Positions 38,434-48,712 of a stretch of 64,000 nucleotides of DNA are shown here, piece by piece. Under the pieces are notes generated by a model, which saw only the letters and a program-made list of their open reading frames with translations, searched no databases and was not told the origin of the DNA. The DNA comes from Gammaproteobacteria bacterium (GTDB lineage Bacteria > Pseudomonadota > Gammaproteobacteria > UBA6429 > Thiohalophilaceae). Location: contig JAHECZ010000005.1 in the NCBI GenBank assembly GCA_024641475.1, positions 1-64,000 of the forward strand. The letters are read 5' to 3'. How positions within the stretch are numbered: position 1 is the first letter of the stretch; every line of letters starts with the position of its first letter. The position numbers were made by a program, and so were the translations under genes.

Positions 38434-38619
38434 CTAGATCGCTTCTGTTTTGGTGGCACCACAGCGTGCACAGGTATAAACCGTGAGTAGTTTACCTTGT
38501 TTTACGTCGAAACGACGCGACTTCTCCACGAGCCATTTATGAAAACCACGCTGACATAAGGCACGTCCCTGGAATTTTTCCGAGAGTTTGGGTTTCTTGA
38601 ATGGTAGTACGTCACCCAT
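38434..38619 (-). CDS. Small Cys-containing protein of unknown function
   Basis: A 61-residue basic protein. Its sequence starts MGDVLPFKKPKLSEKFQG and carries Cys at LCQRGFHKW and a CxxC pair at YTCARCGATK, a possible incomplete zinc ribbon or rubredoxin-like metal site. It is two bases upstream of mlaA on the same strand, with a start at ATG 38619. I do not recognise the family, but the intact frame, ribosome site (AGGT) and tight spacing support a real gene. Confidence 0.75.
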   Translation of the reverse strand: MGDVLPFKKPKLSEKFQGRALCQRGFHKWLVEKSRRFDVKQGKLLTVYTCARCGATKTEAI

Positions 38620-38713
38620 AGATTACCTGCTGTTTAAATACGTCATCTCGTTAGTTAAGTCGCGATTCAGGTTAACACCCTAGAGTGTCAAATCATTACG
38701 CATTCCGGTTAGT

Positions 38714-38719
38714 ATAATC
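38714..38719 (+). promoter_or_regulatory. Candidate -10 box before the DUF72 gene
   Basis: TATAAT lies 25 bases before ATG 38745 in the divergent 125-base gap between the small Cys protein and the DUF72 gene. The -35 region is weak, so this is only a candidate promoter. Confidence 0.4.
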
Positions 38720-38744
38720 CATGACAGGGTAAGTATCGAACGAG

Positions 38745-39410
38745 ATGGCCATGCATGATTATCGAATTCTGGTTGGTGCGGCAGGATGGCAACACGCTGC
38801 CTGGCAGGAGGACTTCTATCCTGAGGGGCTGCCCGACGAGTGGACCCTGGGTTTTTACGGCAATGAATTTAAAGTCATATTGCTACCGGCAGTGGCGTGG
38901 CCGATTGATGTCAGGGCGGTGCAGCGATTAGTACAGGATTCCGGAGAATCACTGGCATTTCTGTGTGAGTTGCCATTGGCACGATGCCGCCGTGAGTTAC
39001 TTGCAAATAATCAGCAAGTACTTCAGGCGTTTGGTCCGCGCTTACTCGGTGTGATCCTGCCGTTGGCCGGCGTGACTGCACTACCTGAATTAGCGGGAGA
39101 ACTTGCGCAATCACATCGTGTTTGTATCGATGCGGGCTTTACAGTAAATCAGCTCGAAGCAATTCTGCAGCAGGATGAACGACTTGGGGTTTGCTGGCAT
39201 GGAACGAGCGATAATCAGGAGTTACGTCACGGTCGTTTGACCTGTGCACGCATTCGCAGTGAGGGCATGACCCTGCGCAATCTGCGAAATATATTAGAGA
39301 GGTTGCTGGCAGTTCAAGATCCGCAGCGTTATCTGGCGGTGATTTTTGAAGGTGACCCGCCTTCAATTGAAGTGATGCGCCAGGCAATGATGTTATTGGA
39401 TTTACTCTGA
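38745..39410 (+). CDS. DUF72-family protein (partial-length)
   Basis: A 221-residue protein starting YRILVGAAGWQHAAWQEDFYP, which resembles the N-terminus of DUF72 (YecE-like) proteins. Those are TIM-barrel proteins of unknown biochemical role. It is shorter than typical members (about 240-290), and the middle is diverged. Start is ATG 38745 or 38751. It lies just upstream of mlaF on the same strand, and a shared transcript is possible. Confidence 0.7.
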   Translation: MAMHDYRILVGAAGWQHAAWQEDFYPEGLPDEWTLGFYGNEFKVILLPAVAWPIDVRAVQRLVQDSGESLAFLCELPLARCRRELLANNQQVLQAFGPRLLGVILPLAGVTALPELAGELAQSHRVCIDAGFTVNQLEAILQQDERLGVCWHGTSDNQELRHGRLTCARIRSEGMTLRNLRNILERLLAVQDPQRYLAVIFEGDPPSIEVMRQAMMLLDLL

Positions 39411-39455
39411 GAAAAACCAGCCTACTGATTGTCAGTATGCGTACGACAAGGCACA

Positions 39456-40298
39456 ATGCATTCAATGATGACACCAGCCAACCCTCACGTTGTTGAAGTT
39501 AGACAGATGCGCTTTGTGCGTGGTAAGCGCATGATCTTCGATGGCGTGGATCTCGATATCCAGCGCGGCAAGATCACTGCCATCATGGGACCATCTGGTA
39601 CCGGCAAAACCACCTTGTTGCGACTCATCGGTGGACAATTGCGACCCGATGCCGGTTCGATCATGGTCGAAGGCCAGCAAGTGGATAAATTAGGCCATAC
39701 CGCCTTGTATCAATTACGCAAGCGCATGGGCATGTTGTTTCAGAACGGTGCGTTACTCACCGACATGAATGTGTTTGACAACGTGGCATTTCCACTGCGT
39801 GAACACACCAAGTTACCCGAAGCCCTGATTCGCGATCTGGTGCTGATGAAATTACATGCAGTTGGTTTGCGTGGAGCCTGGCAATTGATGCCCAGCGAAT
39901 TATCCGGCGGCATGTCGCGTCGCGTGGCGCTGGCACGTGCGATAGCACTTGATCCGATGATTATGATGTACGACGAGCCGTTCACCGGGCAAGACCCGAT
40001 CTCCATGGGCGTGTTGGTGCGCTTGATACGGCAACTCAATGATGCGCTTGGGCTGACGAGTGTCATCGTCTCGCATGATATTGCCGAGACCAGAAGTATC
40101 GCGGATTACATTTATTTGCTATCCAACGGCAAAGTTGTGGCACATGGCACATCGGACGAGCTGGATCGATCCGAATCGGAATGGGCACAACAATTTTTAA
40201 AAGGGCTGTCGGATGGGCCGGTGCCGTTTCATTATCCCGCGGAAGATTATCGTCGCGACATGTTGGCCGGCGAGAATGTCGTGGTGAGCAACCGATGA
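39456..40298 (+). CDS. mlaF: Phospholipid ABC transporter ATPase MlaF
   Basis: Cytoplasmic ATPase of the MlaFEDB complex that moves phospholipid between the inner membrane and the periplasm. Walker A is GPSGTGKTT, the signature [15 protein letters not shown], and Walker B is [12 protein letters not shown]. The start is ATG 39456 or 39465; both have only weak ribosome sites. About 280 residues. It overlaps mlaE by 4 bases. Confidence 0.96.
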   Translation: MHSMMTPANPHVVEVRQMRFVRGKRMIFDGVDLDIQRGKITAIMGPSGTGKTTLLRLIGGQLRPDAGSIMVEGQQVDKLGHTALYQLRKRMGMLFQNGALLTDMNVFDNVAFPLREHTKLPEALIRDLVLMKLHAVGLRGAWQLMPSELSGGMSRRVALARAIALDPMIMMYDEPFTGQDPISMGVLVRLIRQLNDALGLTSVIVSHDIAETRSIADYIYLLSNGKVVAHGTSDELDRSESEWAQQFLKGLSDGPVPFHYPAEDYRRDMLAGENVVVSNR

Positions 40299-41077
40299 TT
40301 CTCAGCGTGATACAAAATCTGGGACAAAAGGGTTTGGATTTTTTCCAGCGTTTGGGGCGGGGCCATTTGTTGTTCGTGCAGATATTGGCGGGCATTCCTG
40401 GCCTGATTCCACGTTTTGGTTTGGTGATTCAGCAAGTTTTCTCCGTTGGCGTTTTATCGATGGTGATTATTGTGGTCTCCGGATTATTTGTCGGCATGGT
40501 GTTGGGTTTGCAAGGCTATAACACCCTGGTGGATTTCGGCGCCGAAGAGTCACTCGGTGTGGTGGTGTCATTGTCACTGGTACGTGAACTTGGTCCAGTA
40601 GTCACTGCGTTACTGTTTGCAGGACGAGCCGGATCGGCGCTTACTGCCGAGATTGGCTTGATGAAAGCGACCGAACAATTATCGGCGATGGAAATGATGG
40701 CGGTGGATCCGGTACGGCGTGTCCTGGCGCCACGGTTTTTGGCCGGATTTATTTCCATGCCTTTGTTAGCAGCGATCTTCAGTGCGGTCGGTGTATTGGG
40801 CGGTTACTTTGTCGGCGTTGGTTTGCTTGGCGTGGATGAAGGATCTTACTGGTCGCAGATGCAGGCCAAAGTGGATCTGTATAATGATATTTATAACGGC
40901 GTGATCAAGAGTCTGGTCTTCGGGATAGTGGTGACCTGGATTGCGTTATTTGAAGGCTCGGATGCGATTCCCACTTCCGAAGGTGTGAGTCGCGCGACGA
41001 CACGCACCGTGGTGCACTCGTCGTTGGCGGTGTTAGGTCTGGATTTCATCTTGACGGCATTAATGTTTGGAGCATAA
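40295..41077 (+). CDS. mlaE: Phospholipid ABC transporter permease MlaE
   Basis: Membrane subunit of the MlaFEDB transporter. From ATG 40295 it has 260 residues and about five or six membrane helices. Conserved segments are [20 protein letters not shown] and the [13 protein letters not shown] coupling helix. It overlaps mlaF by 4 bases and precedes mlaD by 5. Confidence 0.96.
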   Translation: MILSVIQNLGQKGLDFFQRLGRGHLLFVQILAGIPGLIPRFGLVIQQVFSVGVLSMVIIVVSGLFVGMVLGLQGYNTLVDFGAEESLGVVVSLSLVRELGPVVTALLFAGRAGSALTAEIGLMKATEQLSAMEMMAVDPVRRVLAPRFLAGFISMPLLAAIFSAVGVLGGYFVGVGLLGVDEGSYWSQMQAKVDLYNDIYNGVIKSLVFGIVVTWIALFEGSDAIPTSEGVSRATTRTVVHSSLAVLGLDFILTALMFGA

Positions 41078-41082
41078 CGATT

Positions 41083-41718
41083 ATGATGAATACACGCACA
41101 GTTGAGATTTGGGTTGGAATATTTGTGGCTGCAGGTCTGGCAGCAATTTTTATGCTGGCGATGCGCGTCAGCAATCTGAGTGCATACAGCAGTGCAGGCG
41201 GTTTTGATGTCACCGCAGTATATGAAGATGCCAGTGGTCTCAAGGTGCGCTCACCTGTCGCAATGGCCGGTGTCACGATCGGTCGTGTCACGCAGATTCG
41301 TTTTGTGCCACTGTGGGATGTGATGATTAAGGATGGCAAGGTCAGCGCAGCCACCAAGGCAGCGGCGACATCCAATGATAAAAATGTTGAAACGCTGAAG
41401 CGGGCTTATGTCGCCGTGGTCACTTTGCACATTGATGGACAGTACGACAAACAGATACCTGAAACCTCCGACGCGAATATTTATACCGCCGGGTTGCTGG
41501 GTGAAAAATACATCGGCTTGTTAGCTGGTGCCGTCACCAAATGTGGCGAGGATGAAGAACTGTTAGCAGCATTGGATGGTCAGAAACCGGCAGGCACTGC
41601 CAAAGATTGTGTTGCCACGCGTTATCTGACCCAGGGATCATTGGTACGCAAGACTCAGGGTACACTGATACTGGAAAAGCTGATTGCGCAATTTATCGAT
41701 AAATTCAGTAGCAAATAA
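41083..41718 (+). CDS. mlaD: MCE-domain lipid-transport protein MlaD
   Basis: A 211-residue inner-membrane-anchored protein with one N-terminal helix (about 9-25) and an MCE domain (about 38-140) that forms the hexameric ring above MlaE. The YTAGLLGEKYIGL and GLKVRSPVAMAGVTIG segments are typical. It has a long linker and two Cys after the MCE domain (TKCGEDEELL and KDCVATRYL), which could form a disulphide. It is followed directly by mlaB, with no mlaC. Confidence 0.95.
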   Translation: MMNTRTVEIWVGIFVAAGLAAIFMLAMRVSNLSAYSSAGGFDVTAVYEDASGLKVRSPVAMAGVTIGRVTQIRFVPLWDVMIKDGKVSAATKAAATSNDKNVETLKRAYVAVVTLHIDGQYDKQIPETSDANIYTAGLLGEKYIGLLAGAVTKCGEDEELLAALDGQKPAGTAKDCVATRYLTQGSLVRKTQGTLILEKLIAQFIDKFSSK

Positions 41719-41723
41719 TCACG

Positions 41724-42026
41724 ATGCCTGCTTTCACATTGGAACAACGCAGTCCCGGCCAGTTTCTCCTTACAGGAGAACTCAATATGTACACCGTCCC
41801 AGAGTTGCTCAGCACTTCACAGGAAATGTTTGCCGGAACGCAGGGTAAGGTCAACGTGGATCTGGCGGCGGTCAGTCGCAGTGATAGTGCTGGTTTGGCC
41901 TTATTAATTGCCTGGATGCGTCTGGCGCAGGCATACAATTTTGAGATTCATTTTGAAAATTTACCGGAACAAATGCGTCAGATCGCCCGCGTCAGTGAGT
42001 TGGAACCCTTGCTGCCAATAAGCTGA
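41724..42026 (+). CDS. mlaB: STAS-domain protein MlaB
   Basis: A 100-residue STAS protein that stabilises and activates MlaF. The VDLAAVSRSDSAGLALLIAWM segment is the STAS motif. In E. coli mlaC lies between mlaD and mlaB, but here only 5 bases separate them. The next gene is 152 bases downstream. Confidence 0.92.
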   Translation: MPAFTLEQRSPGQFLLTGELNMYTVPELLSTSQEMFAGTQGKVNVDLAAVSRSDSAGLALLIAWMRLAQAYNFEIHFENLPEQMRQIARVSELEPLLPIS

Positions 42027-42178
42027 ACCTGTTTCCGGAATTCGGTATTTGGTCTTGTGGCGGCCTCGATCGCGGCCCTGCGCGACAGCAATTTTCGTTT
42101 CTCCCACCCCCTCCAGTAGTCCCCTCCGGCGATTGCTTCCGTTACAATAGCCCTTCATCAATCAAAGGTAGCGCAGGT

Positions 42179-42433
42179 ATGAATCCCGAAGAAGTCAAAC
42201 GCTTGATCGCCGCAGGTTTATCCGGCTGTGAAGTTATGGTCAGCGGTGATGGCAGCCATTTTGAAGCCATCGTGATCGGCGAATGTTTTGCCAATTTGAC
42301 CGCGGTCAAAAAACAGCAATTGGTTTACGCTACGGTCAATGATCGAATCCGCAGCGGTGAATTGCATGCCTTATCGATTAAAACCTACACGCCTGCCGAA
42401 TGGCAACAGGCACGCAAGTTGCGGGTGATGTAA
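42179..42433 (+). CDS. ibaG: BolA-family protein IbaG (YrbA)
   Basis: An 84-residue BolA-fold protein that binds glutaredoxin-type [2Fe-2S] partners. VSGDGSHFEAIVIGECFANL and a conserved His in the sequence (residue about 57 in ELHALSIKTYTP) fit. It is placed between mlaB and murA as in E. coli. The 152-base gap upstream probably has its own promoter; TACAAT at about 42143 is a weak candidate -10. Confidence 0.93.
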   Translation: MNPEEVKRLIAAGLSGCEVMVSGDGSHFEAIVIGECFANLTAVKKQQLVYATVNDRIRSGELHALSIKTYTPAEWQQARKLRVM

Positions 42434-43696
<1,263 letters not shown>

Positions 43697-43716
43697 TTGC
43701 TGACTATGGACATAAG

Positions 43717-44352
43717 ATGAAGAACACACTGACCATCGCTTTATCGAAAGGCCGTATCTTTGAAGAAACACTGCCGTTGCTCAAGCGCGCCGGTATCGAA
43801 CCAACCGATGATCCGAATAAGTCACGCAAGTTGATTTTGTCGACGACGCGTGACGATGTGAAACTGGTGATCATCCGTGCGGCCGATGTACCGACCTATG
43901 TGCAGTATGGTGCAGCGGATATGGGTGTGGCTGGCAAGGATGTATTAATGGAGCACGGCGGGGACGGTTTGTATGAACCGTTGGATCTGCAAATCGCCAA
44001 ATGTAAATTGATGGTGGCAGCACCGGTGCAACGCAGCAAAATATCCGGTCGGTTGCGCGTGGCAACGAAATATCTGAATATCACCCGCCAGTATTTTGCG
44101 CAGCAAGGCACGCAGGTGGAATTGATTAAATTATACGGCTCGATGGAATTGGCGCCCTTGGTCGGTTTGGCCGATTACATCGTCGATCTGGTTGATACCG
44201 GTAATACGCTGAAAGCCAATGGCCTGGAACCCACCGAGCATATCGCCGATATCAGTTCTCGCCTGGTGGTGAACAAGGCATCGATGAAAATGAAACATGC
44301 CAGTATTCAGGGTTTTATTGAACATATGGCAGCGGCTGTTGCGAATAACTAA
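43717..44352 (+). CDS. hisG: ATP phosphoribosyltransferase, short form HisG
   Basis: First step of histidine synthesis. From ATG 43717 it has 211 residues and lacks the C-terminal regulatory domain of long HisG, so it is the short form that needs HisZ for activity and feedback control. [19 protein letters not shown] and [16 protein letters not shown] are conserved. hisZ is not in this window. murA overlaps an upstream in-frame GTG at 43693. Confidence 0.96.
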   Translation: MKNTLTIALSKGRIFEETLPLLKRAGIEPTDDPNKSRKLILSTTRDDVKLVIIRAADVPTYVQYGAADMGVAGKDVLMEHGGDGLYEPLDLQIAKCKLMVAAPVQRSKISGRLRVATKYLNITRQYFAQQGTQVELIKLYGSMELAPLVGLADYIVDLVDTGNTLKANGLEPTEHIADISSRLVVNKASMKMKHASIQGFIEHMAAAVANN

Positions 44353-44358
44353 ATCATC

Positions 44359-45660
44359 ATGAGTATTACGATTAAACAATTGGCGACAACTGCGACGGAT
44401 TTCTGGCCGCAACTGGATCAGTTGCTGGCGTGGGACAGTGTCTCGGATGAAAAAATTGCACAGACCGTGCGTGAGATTATCCAGAATGTTCGTGCACGCG
44501 GTGATGCGGCAGTTGTGGAGTACACTAATCGCTTCGATCGTATGTCGGTTGCATCAATAAACGAATTACAGATTCCTGCCGGAAAATTGCAACAGGCATT
44601 AGAAATTATTCCTGCCAAAACCCGCGCTGCACTTGAAACTGCGGCTGATCGGGTGCGGCGCTATCATGAACATCAGTTGCAGAAAAGTTGGTCGTATACC
44701 GAAGCCGATGGCACTTTGCTAGGACAGCAGGTGACCGCATTGGATCGCGTGGGTGTGTATGTGCCGGGTGGTAAAGCCGCATACCCCTCTTCGGTATTGA
44801 TGAATGTGATGCCCGCCAAAGTTGCCGGTGTCGCCGAGATCATCATGGTCGTGCCCACCCCCGATGGGGTGATCAATGACATGGTGTTGGCCGCAGCGCA
44901 GATCGCGGGCGTGGATAAAATATTTGCGATTGGTGGTGCCCAGGCCGTGGCTGCACTCGCGTATGGCACGCAAACCATACCGAAGGTCGACAAGATTGTC
45001 GGCCCGGGAAATATTTACGTGGCAACCGCCAAGTCGATGGTATTTGGCGCAGTCGGCATCGACATGATCGCTGGCCCATCAGAAATCCTGGTCATCTGCG
45101 ATGGCCAAACCGATCCGGACTGGATTGCAATGGATTTATTTTCACAGGCCGAACATGACGAAGATGCCCAATCAATCTTGATCGCCCCCGATGCCGCGTA
45201 TCTAGCTCAGGTCATGACCAGCATTAATAAACTTTTACCAACAATGCCACGTGCCGAGATTATCCGCGCCTCATTGACACAACGCGGTGCGATGATCACA
45301 GTGCGCGATATGCAGGAAGCGGTAGAAGTCGCAAATTATATTGCACCGGAGCATCTGGAATTATCCGTCGCCGATCCGCAAACCATGAGCACACAGATCC
45401 GCCACGCCGGTGCGATCTTTATGGGGCGTTATACGGCGGAAGCAATTGGCGACTATTGTGCCGGACCTAATCACGTTCTGCCTACATCACGTACGGCGCG
45501 CTTTTCTTCACCACTTGGCGTATATGATTTTCAGAAACGCTCGAGTCTGATTATGTGTTCGCCTCAAGGCGCCGCGGAGTTAGGTAAAACTGCTTCGACA
45601 CTGGCGCACGGCGAAGGACTGACGGCGCATGCCAAATCAGCGGAGTATCGGATTAAATAA
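44359..45660 (+). CDS. hisD: Histidinol dehydrogenase
   Basis: Last two oxidation steps of histidine synthesis, zinc-dependent. It is 433 residues. [17 protein letters not shown] and the [20 protein letters not shown] region carry conserved residues, and [11 protein letters not shown] gives metal and catalytic His/Asp. It follows hisG by 6 bases. Confidence 0.98.
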   Translation: MSITIKQLATTATDFWPQLDQLLAWDSVSDEKIAQTVREIIQNVRARGDAAVVEYTNRFDRMSVASINELQIPAGKLQQALEIIPAKTRAALETAADRVRRYHEHQLQKSWSYTEADGTLLGQQVTALDRVGVYVPGGKAAYPSSVLMNVMPAKVAGVAEIIMVVPTPDGVINDMVLAAAQIAGVDKIFAIGGAQAVAALAYGTQTIPKVDKIVGPGNIYVATAKSMVFGAVGIDMIAGPSEILVICDGQTDPDWIAMDLFSQAEHDEDAQSILIAPDAAYLAQVMTSINKLLPTMPRAEIIRASLTQRGAMITVRDMQEAVEVANYIAPEHLELSVADPQTMSTQIRHAGAIFMGRYTAEAIGDYCAGPNHVLPTSRTARFSSPLGVYDFQKRSSLIMCSPQGAAELGKTASTLAHGEGLTAHAKSAEYRIK

Positions 45661-45699
45661 GTAACTAGTTGCGAGTAACAAGTAACTAGGGAAATCAAC
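45661..45699. repeat. Short direct repeats between hisD and hisC
   Basis: The 39-base gap holds GTAACTAG twice plus a diverged GTAACAAG in between. It could be slippage-derived. No further structure seen. Confidence 0.35.
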
Positions 45700-46785
45700 A
45701 TGTCCAAGCAACGTTCACCACAAGATTTGATCCGTCCGGCAATTCGTGCGCTATCGGCGTATCACGTGCCGCCTTCGGGTGGCATGGTCAAGCTCGATGC
45801 GATGGAAAATCCCTATCGCTGGCCGGACGATATGATCAAGCAATGGTTGGCGTTGCTGCGTGATGTCGAACTCAATCGTTATCCGGATCCGACGGCCGCA
45901 CCACTGGTAGTGCGCTTGCGTCAGGTGATGGCGGTGCCAGATGACAGCGCGGTGTTGTTGGGCAATGGCTCAGATGAACTGATTCAGATGATTTTGATGG
46001 CCATGGCGGATCCACAACATGTGGTACTGGCGCCGACACCGAGTTTTGTCATGTATAAGATGATAGCCGATGTGGTCGGCATGCCATTTGTGGGCGTGCC
46101 ATTGAATGCGGATTTTTCTCTGAATCGCAGCACGATGCTGGCCGCCATTGCTGAGCATCAACCGGCAGTGGTGTTTCTTGCCTATCCGAATAATCCCACC
46201 GGGAATTTATTCGACACGCAAACGGTGCATGACATTATTCAGGCTGCGTCAGGTGTGGTGGTGGTGGATGAGGCCTATCATGCCTTTGCGGCGTCCAGTT
46301 TTATGAATGAATTAAATAAATATCCGAATTTATTGGTGATGCGCACTGTATCCAAAATGGGTTTGGCAGGATTACGTCTGGGTTTGTTGGCCGGTGCCAG
46401 TGCGTGGTTGCAGGAGTTCGACAAGGTACGTCTACCGTATAACATCAATGTGTTAACCCAGGTTAGTGCCGAGTTCGCTTTGAATAATCTCGCGATACTG
46501 CAACAACAAACCGACCAGATATGCCGTGACCGGGAAATTTTACTGAATGCGTTGCGTAGCATTGCGGGACTGGAAGTGTTTCCCAGTAAGGCTAATTTTA
46601 TTTTATTCCGCACCCCGGCCGCACGGGCGACAGAGATATTCATGGCACTCAAGGCGCGCAAGGTTTTAATCAAGAATCTTTCTGCCGTGGGCGGCTTGCT
46701 CAGCGATTGCCTGCGGGTAACGGTCGGGACACCGGAAGAGAACACCATTTTTCTTCGTGAGTTACGCCAAATACTATCAGTATAA
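45700..46785 (+). CDS. hisC: Histidinol-phosphate aminotransferase
   Basis: PLP enzyme of histidine synthesis. It is 361 residues. The PLP lysine is in RTVSKMGLAGLRLG, with VVFLAYPNNPTGNLFD and VVVDEAYHAFA as other conserved parts. It ends the his segment hisG-hisD-hisC; hisB, hisHAFI are elsewhere. A hairpin follows at 46789. Confidence 0.97.
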   Translation: MSKQRSPQDLIRPAIRALSAYHVPPSGGMVKLDAMENPYRWPDDMIKQWLALLRDVELNRYPDPTAAPLVVRLRQVMAVPDDSAVLLGNGSDELIQMILMAMADPQHVVLAPTPSFVMYKMIADVVGMPFVGVPLNADFSLNRSTMLAAIAEHQPAVVFLAYPNNPTGNLFDTQTVHDIIQAASGVVVVDEAYHAFAASSFMNELNKYPNLLVMRTVSKMGLAGLRLGLLAGASAWLQEFDKVRLPYNINVLTQVSAEFALNNLAILQQQTDQICRDREILLNALRSIAGLEVFPSKANFILFRTPAARATEIFMALKARKVLIKNLSAVGGLLSDCLRVTVGTPEENTIFLRELRQILSV

Positions 46786-46788
46786 TTC

Positions 46789-46813
46789 GGCTGAATAACT
46801 CAGCCCGGTTTTT
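46789..46813 (+). terminator. Probable rho-independent terminator after hisC
   Basis: GGCTGA-ATAAC-TCAGCC forms a 6-bp stem with a 5-base loop, followed by CGGTTTTT. It lies 4 bases after the hisC stop and just before the end of the convergent haemoglobin gene. Confidence 0.7.
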
Positions 46814-46818
46814 GGGAT

Positions 46819-47235
46819 TCAGGCTTCGACAGTATTTGCCGCCTTGATCATGGTTTGAGCTAGCAAGGTATAGGTTTCAATCCAGGCCTGTTTGGTTTCC
46901 GGCGTAAAGGCATCACCCAATCCTTGCTGCAATGTCCACAACAATGCCTGCGCAACAGTATCGTAATCTTTGTCGGTGACACCGTAACTGGCATGCCGAC
47001 GGCCCAGATCTTCCACAGCGGGTACGACAGATGCGATATTGTCCAGAGAATTTACTGCGTAGGTAATCGTATTCATTAATTTACGCCCCTGATCATGCAT
47101 GTCGTGTTTAAACAGGGTTTGCAGTTTTGGATCCAAGATAAATAAGCGATGATAAAAAAGTGTGGCAGCCGTGTCGGCTATGGGCCGGACTTTTTTCCAG
47201 GAAAGTTGTACTAAATTGATTTGTTGTGGCGTCAT
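46819..47235 (-). CDS. Single-domain bacterial haemoglobin
   Basis: A 138-residue globin of the Vitreoscilla type. The proximal haem His is probably H81 in LGRRHASYGV, and Q49 in HDQGRKL fits the distal E7 position. There is no flavin domain, so it is not a full flavohaemoglobin. Such proteins bind O2 or detoxify NO. A very strong ribosome site (GGAGGTG) lies 6 bases before the ATG. Confidence 0.93.
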   Translation of the reverse strand: MTPQQINLVQLSWKKVRPIADTAATLFYHRLFILDPKLQTLFKHDMHDQGRKLMNTITYAVNSLDNIASVVPAVEDLGRRHASYGVTDKDYDTVAQALLWTLQQGLGDAFTPETKQAWIETYTLLAQTMIKAANTVEA

Positions 47236-47301
47236 GATGGGGCACCTCCGTATTTGGTTTCGATCTACTTCATCCGTGTTAGAACTGGAATAACCTGTAC
47301 A

Positions 47302-47316
47302 TCAAATGGTATTTGA
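47302..47316. promoter_or_regulatory. Inverted repeat upstream of the haemoglobin gene
   Basis: TCAAAT-GGT-ATTTGA is a perfect 6-bp inverted repeat with a 3-base spacer, 67-81 bases before the globin ATG. It lies in the expected regulatory region. Its regulator is unknown; NO- or O2-sensing factors are only guesses. The rest of the 254-base gap shows no gene. Confidence 0.35.
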
Positions 47317-47489
47317 ATATATGTTTAGCTTATCGCATTGTTGTGCTGTTGTAATATATTCTTTGCCTGCGAAGTTATGCTTGCACCGTTAGTACGGTTA
47401 TAGAATGTATGTTTATCACTGTTACCTGGCACAGACTGTGTGATTCAAAATTGATAATTACACGAGGTTAAGTTACCGCCCGTCCGGGA

Positions 47490-48662
47490 TTATCGGTGTG
47501 CTTTAGATGTGTCTTGTAAAGGCCGTTCGGCGATAAGTGTTTTTTTCTGCAGCGCTTTATTATTTCTTAGAATGGTGAGTGTGATCTCACTACCGGGTTT
47601 TTGTCGGCTGATCTGTTCCAGTGTTTCATGATAATCATGAACAAGTTTGTCATTGATGTGCGTAATGATATCGCCGCGTTCCAGTTTGGCTTTATCCGCC
47701 GGGCTGTTGCGCATAATGTGGGTAATGATGGCGCCAGTGGGATCTTTGAGGTTGAGTGATTCCGCAAGTTCATCGGATATATCCTGAATTCCGACACCTA
47801 ACCAGCCTCGCACTACATGGCCTTTTTCAATGATCTGTGTCAGTACATCCTTGGCCAGACTGGTGGGAATGGCAAAGCCAATACCATGCGATCCACCTGA
47901 TTCGGTGAAAATCACCGTATTGACACCGATGAGTTCACCGTGGGCATTGGTTAACGCACCACCGGAATTGCCAGGATTAATCGCGGCATCGGTTTGAATA
48001 AAATTTTCGAAAGTGGTAACACCCAGGCTACTGCGGCCCAGCGCACTGACAATACCGGATGTGACGGTTTGGCCGACGCCGTACGGGTTACCAATCGCCA
48101 GTACCACGTCGCCAACACGTAATTGCTCAGAACGGCCGAAGGTAATAACTGGCAGACTGGGTAATTCGATTTTGAGTACCGCCAGATCGGTGTCCGGATC
48201 GATGCCGACGACCTTGGCGGTGGTATGCCTGCCATCATGCAGAGCGATGGCGATTTCATCTGCTCCTTCAATGACATGATGGTTAGTCAATATATGCCCC
48301 TGGGTGCTGACGATGACACCCGAGCCCAGGCTATTTTCGCGGCGTTCCCGCGTGGTGGCATCGTTTTCACCATAAAAATACCGGTAGAGCGGGTCCTTGG
48401 CGTAAGGATTAGTACGCTCGGTGATCAATTTCGTGGTGTAGATATTCACCACGGCGGGGGCGGCATGATCAACCCCATCGGCATAGGAGGCCGGGCGGTT
48501 GGCCGCACTTTCTGCCGCAGTACGTGCCGGAGTTTCAAAAATCTGCACACCGCTGATTTCGTGGGGTGTCTGGCGGGAATAAATAAAGATCGCGAGGACG
48601 ACGATGGCCAGTACCAGCGTGATAATCTGCAAAATTAAAGTAATGGTACGGCTGATCTGCAT
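47490..48662 (-). CDS. degS: Membrane-anchored serine protease DegS/AlgW
   Basis: A 390-residue HtrA-family protease with one N-terminal membrane helix (about 8-28) and a periplasmic protease domain. Catalytic residues are H129 (TNHHV), D159 (DTDLAVL) and S233 (NPGNSGGA). A single PDZ domain spans about 280-375. One PDZ plus a membrane anchor points to the DegS/AlgW group, which cuts the anti-sigma factor RseA/MucA on envelope stress. It is divergent from the Nif3 gene. Confidence 0.94.
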   Translation of the reverse strand: MQISRTITLILQIITLVLAIVVLAIFIYSRQTPHEISGVQIFETPARTAAESAANRPASYADGVDHAAPAVVNIYTTKLITERTNPYAKDPLYRYFYGENDATTRERRENSLGSGVIVSTQGHILTNHHVIEGADEIAIALHDGRHTTAKVVGIDPDTDLAVLKIELPSLPVITFGRSEQLRVGDVVLAIGNPYGVGQTVTSGIVSALGRSSLGVTTFENFIQTDAAINPGNSGGALTNAHGELIGVNTVIFTESGGSHGIGFAIPTSLAKDVLTQIIEKGHVVRGWLGVGIQDISDELAESLNLKDPTGAIITHIMRNSPADKAKLERGDIITHINDKLVHDYHETLEQISRQKPGSEITLTILRNNKALQKKTLIAERPLQDTSKAHR

Positions 48663-48712
48663 GACCGCACCAGTTTACAATACTTTTACGCCTATGACGC
48701 AGGAGTCATGCT

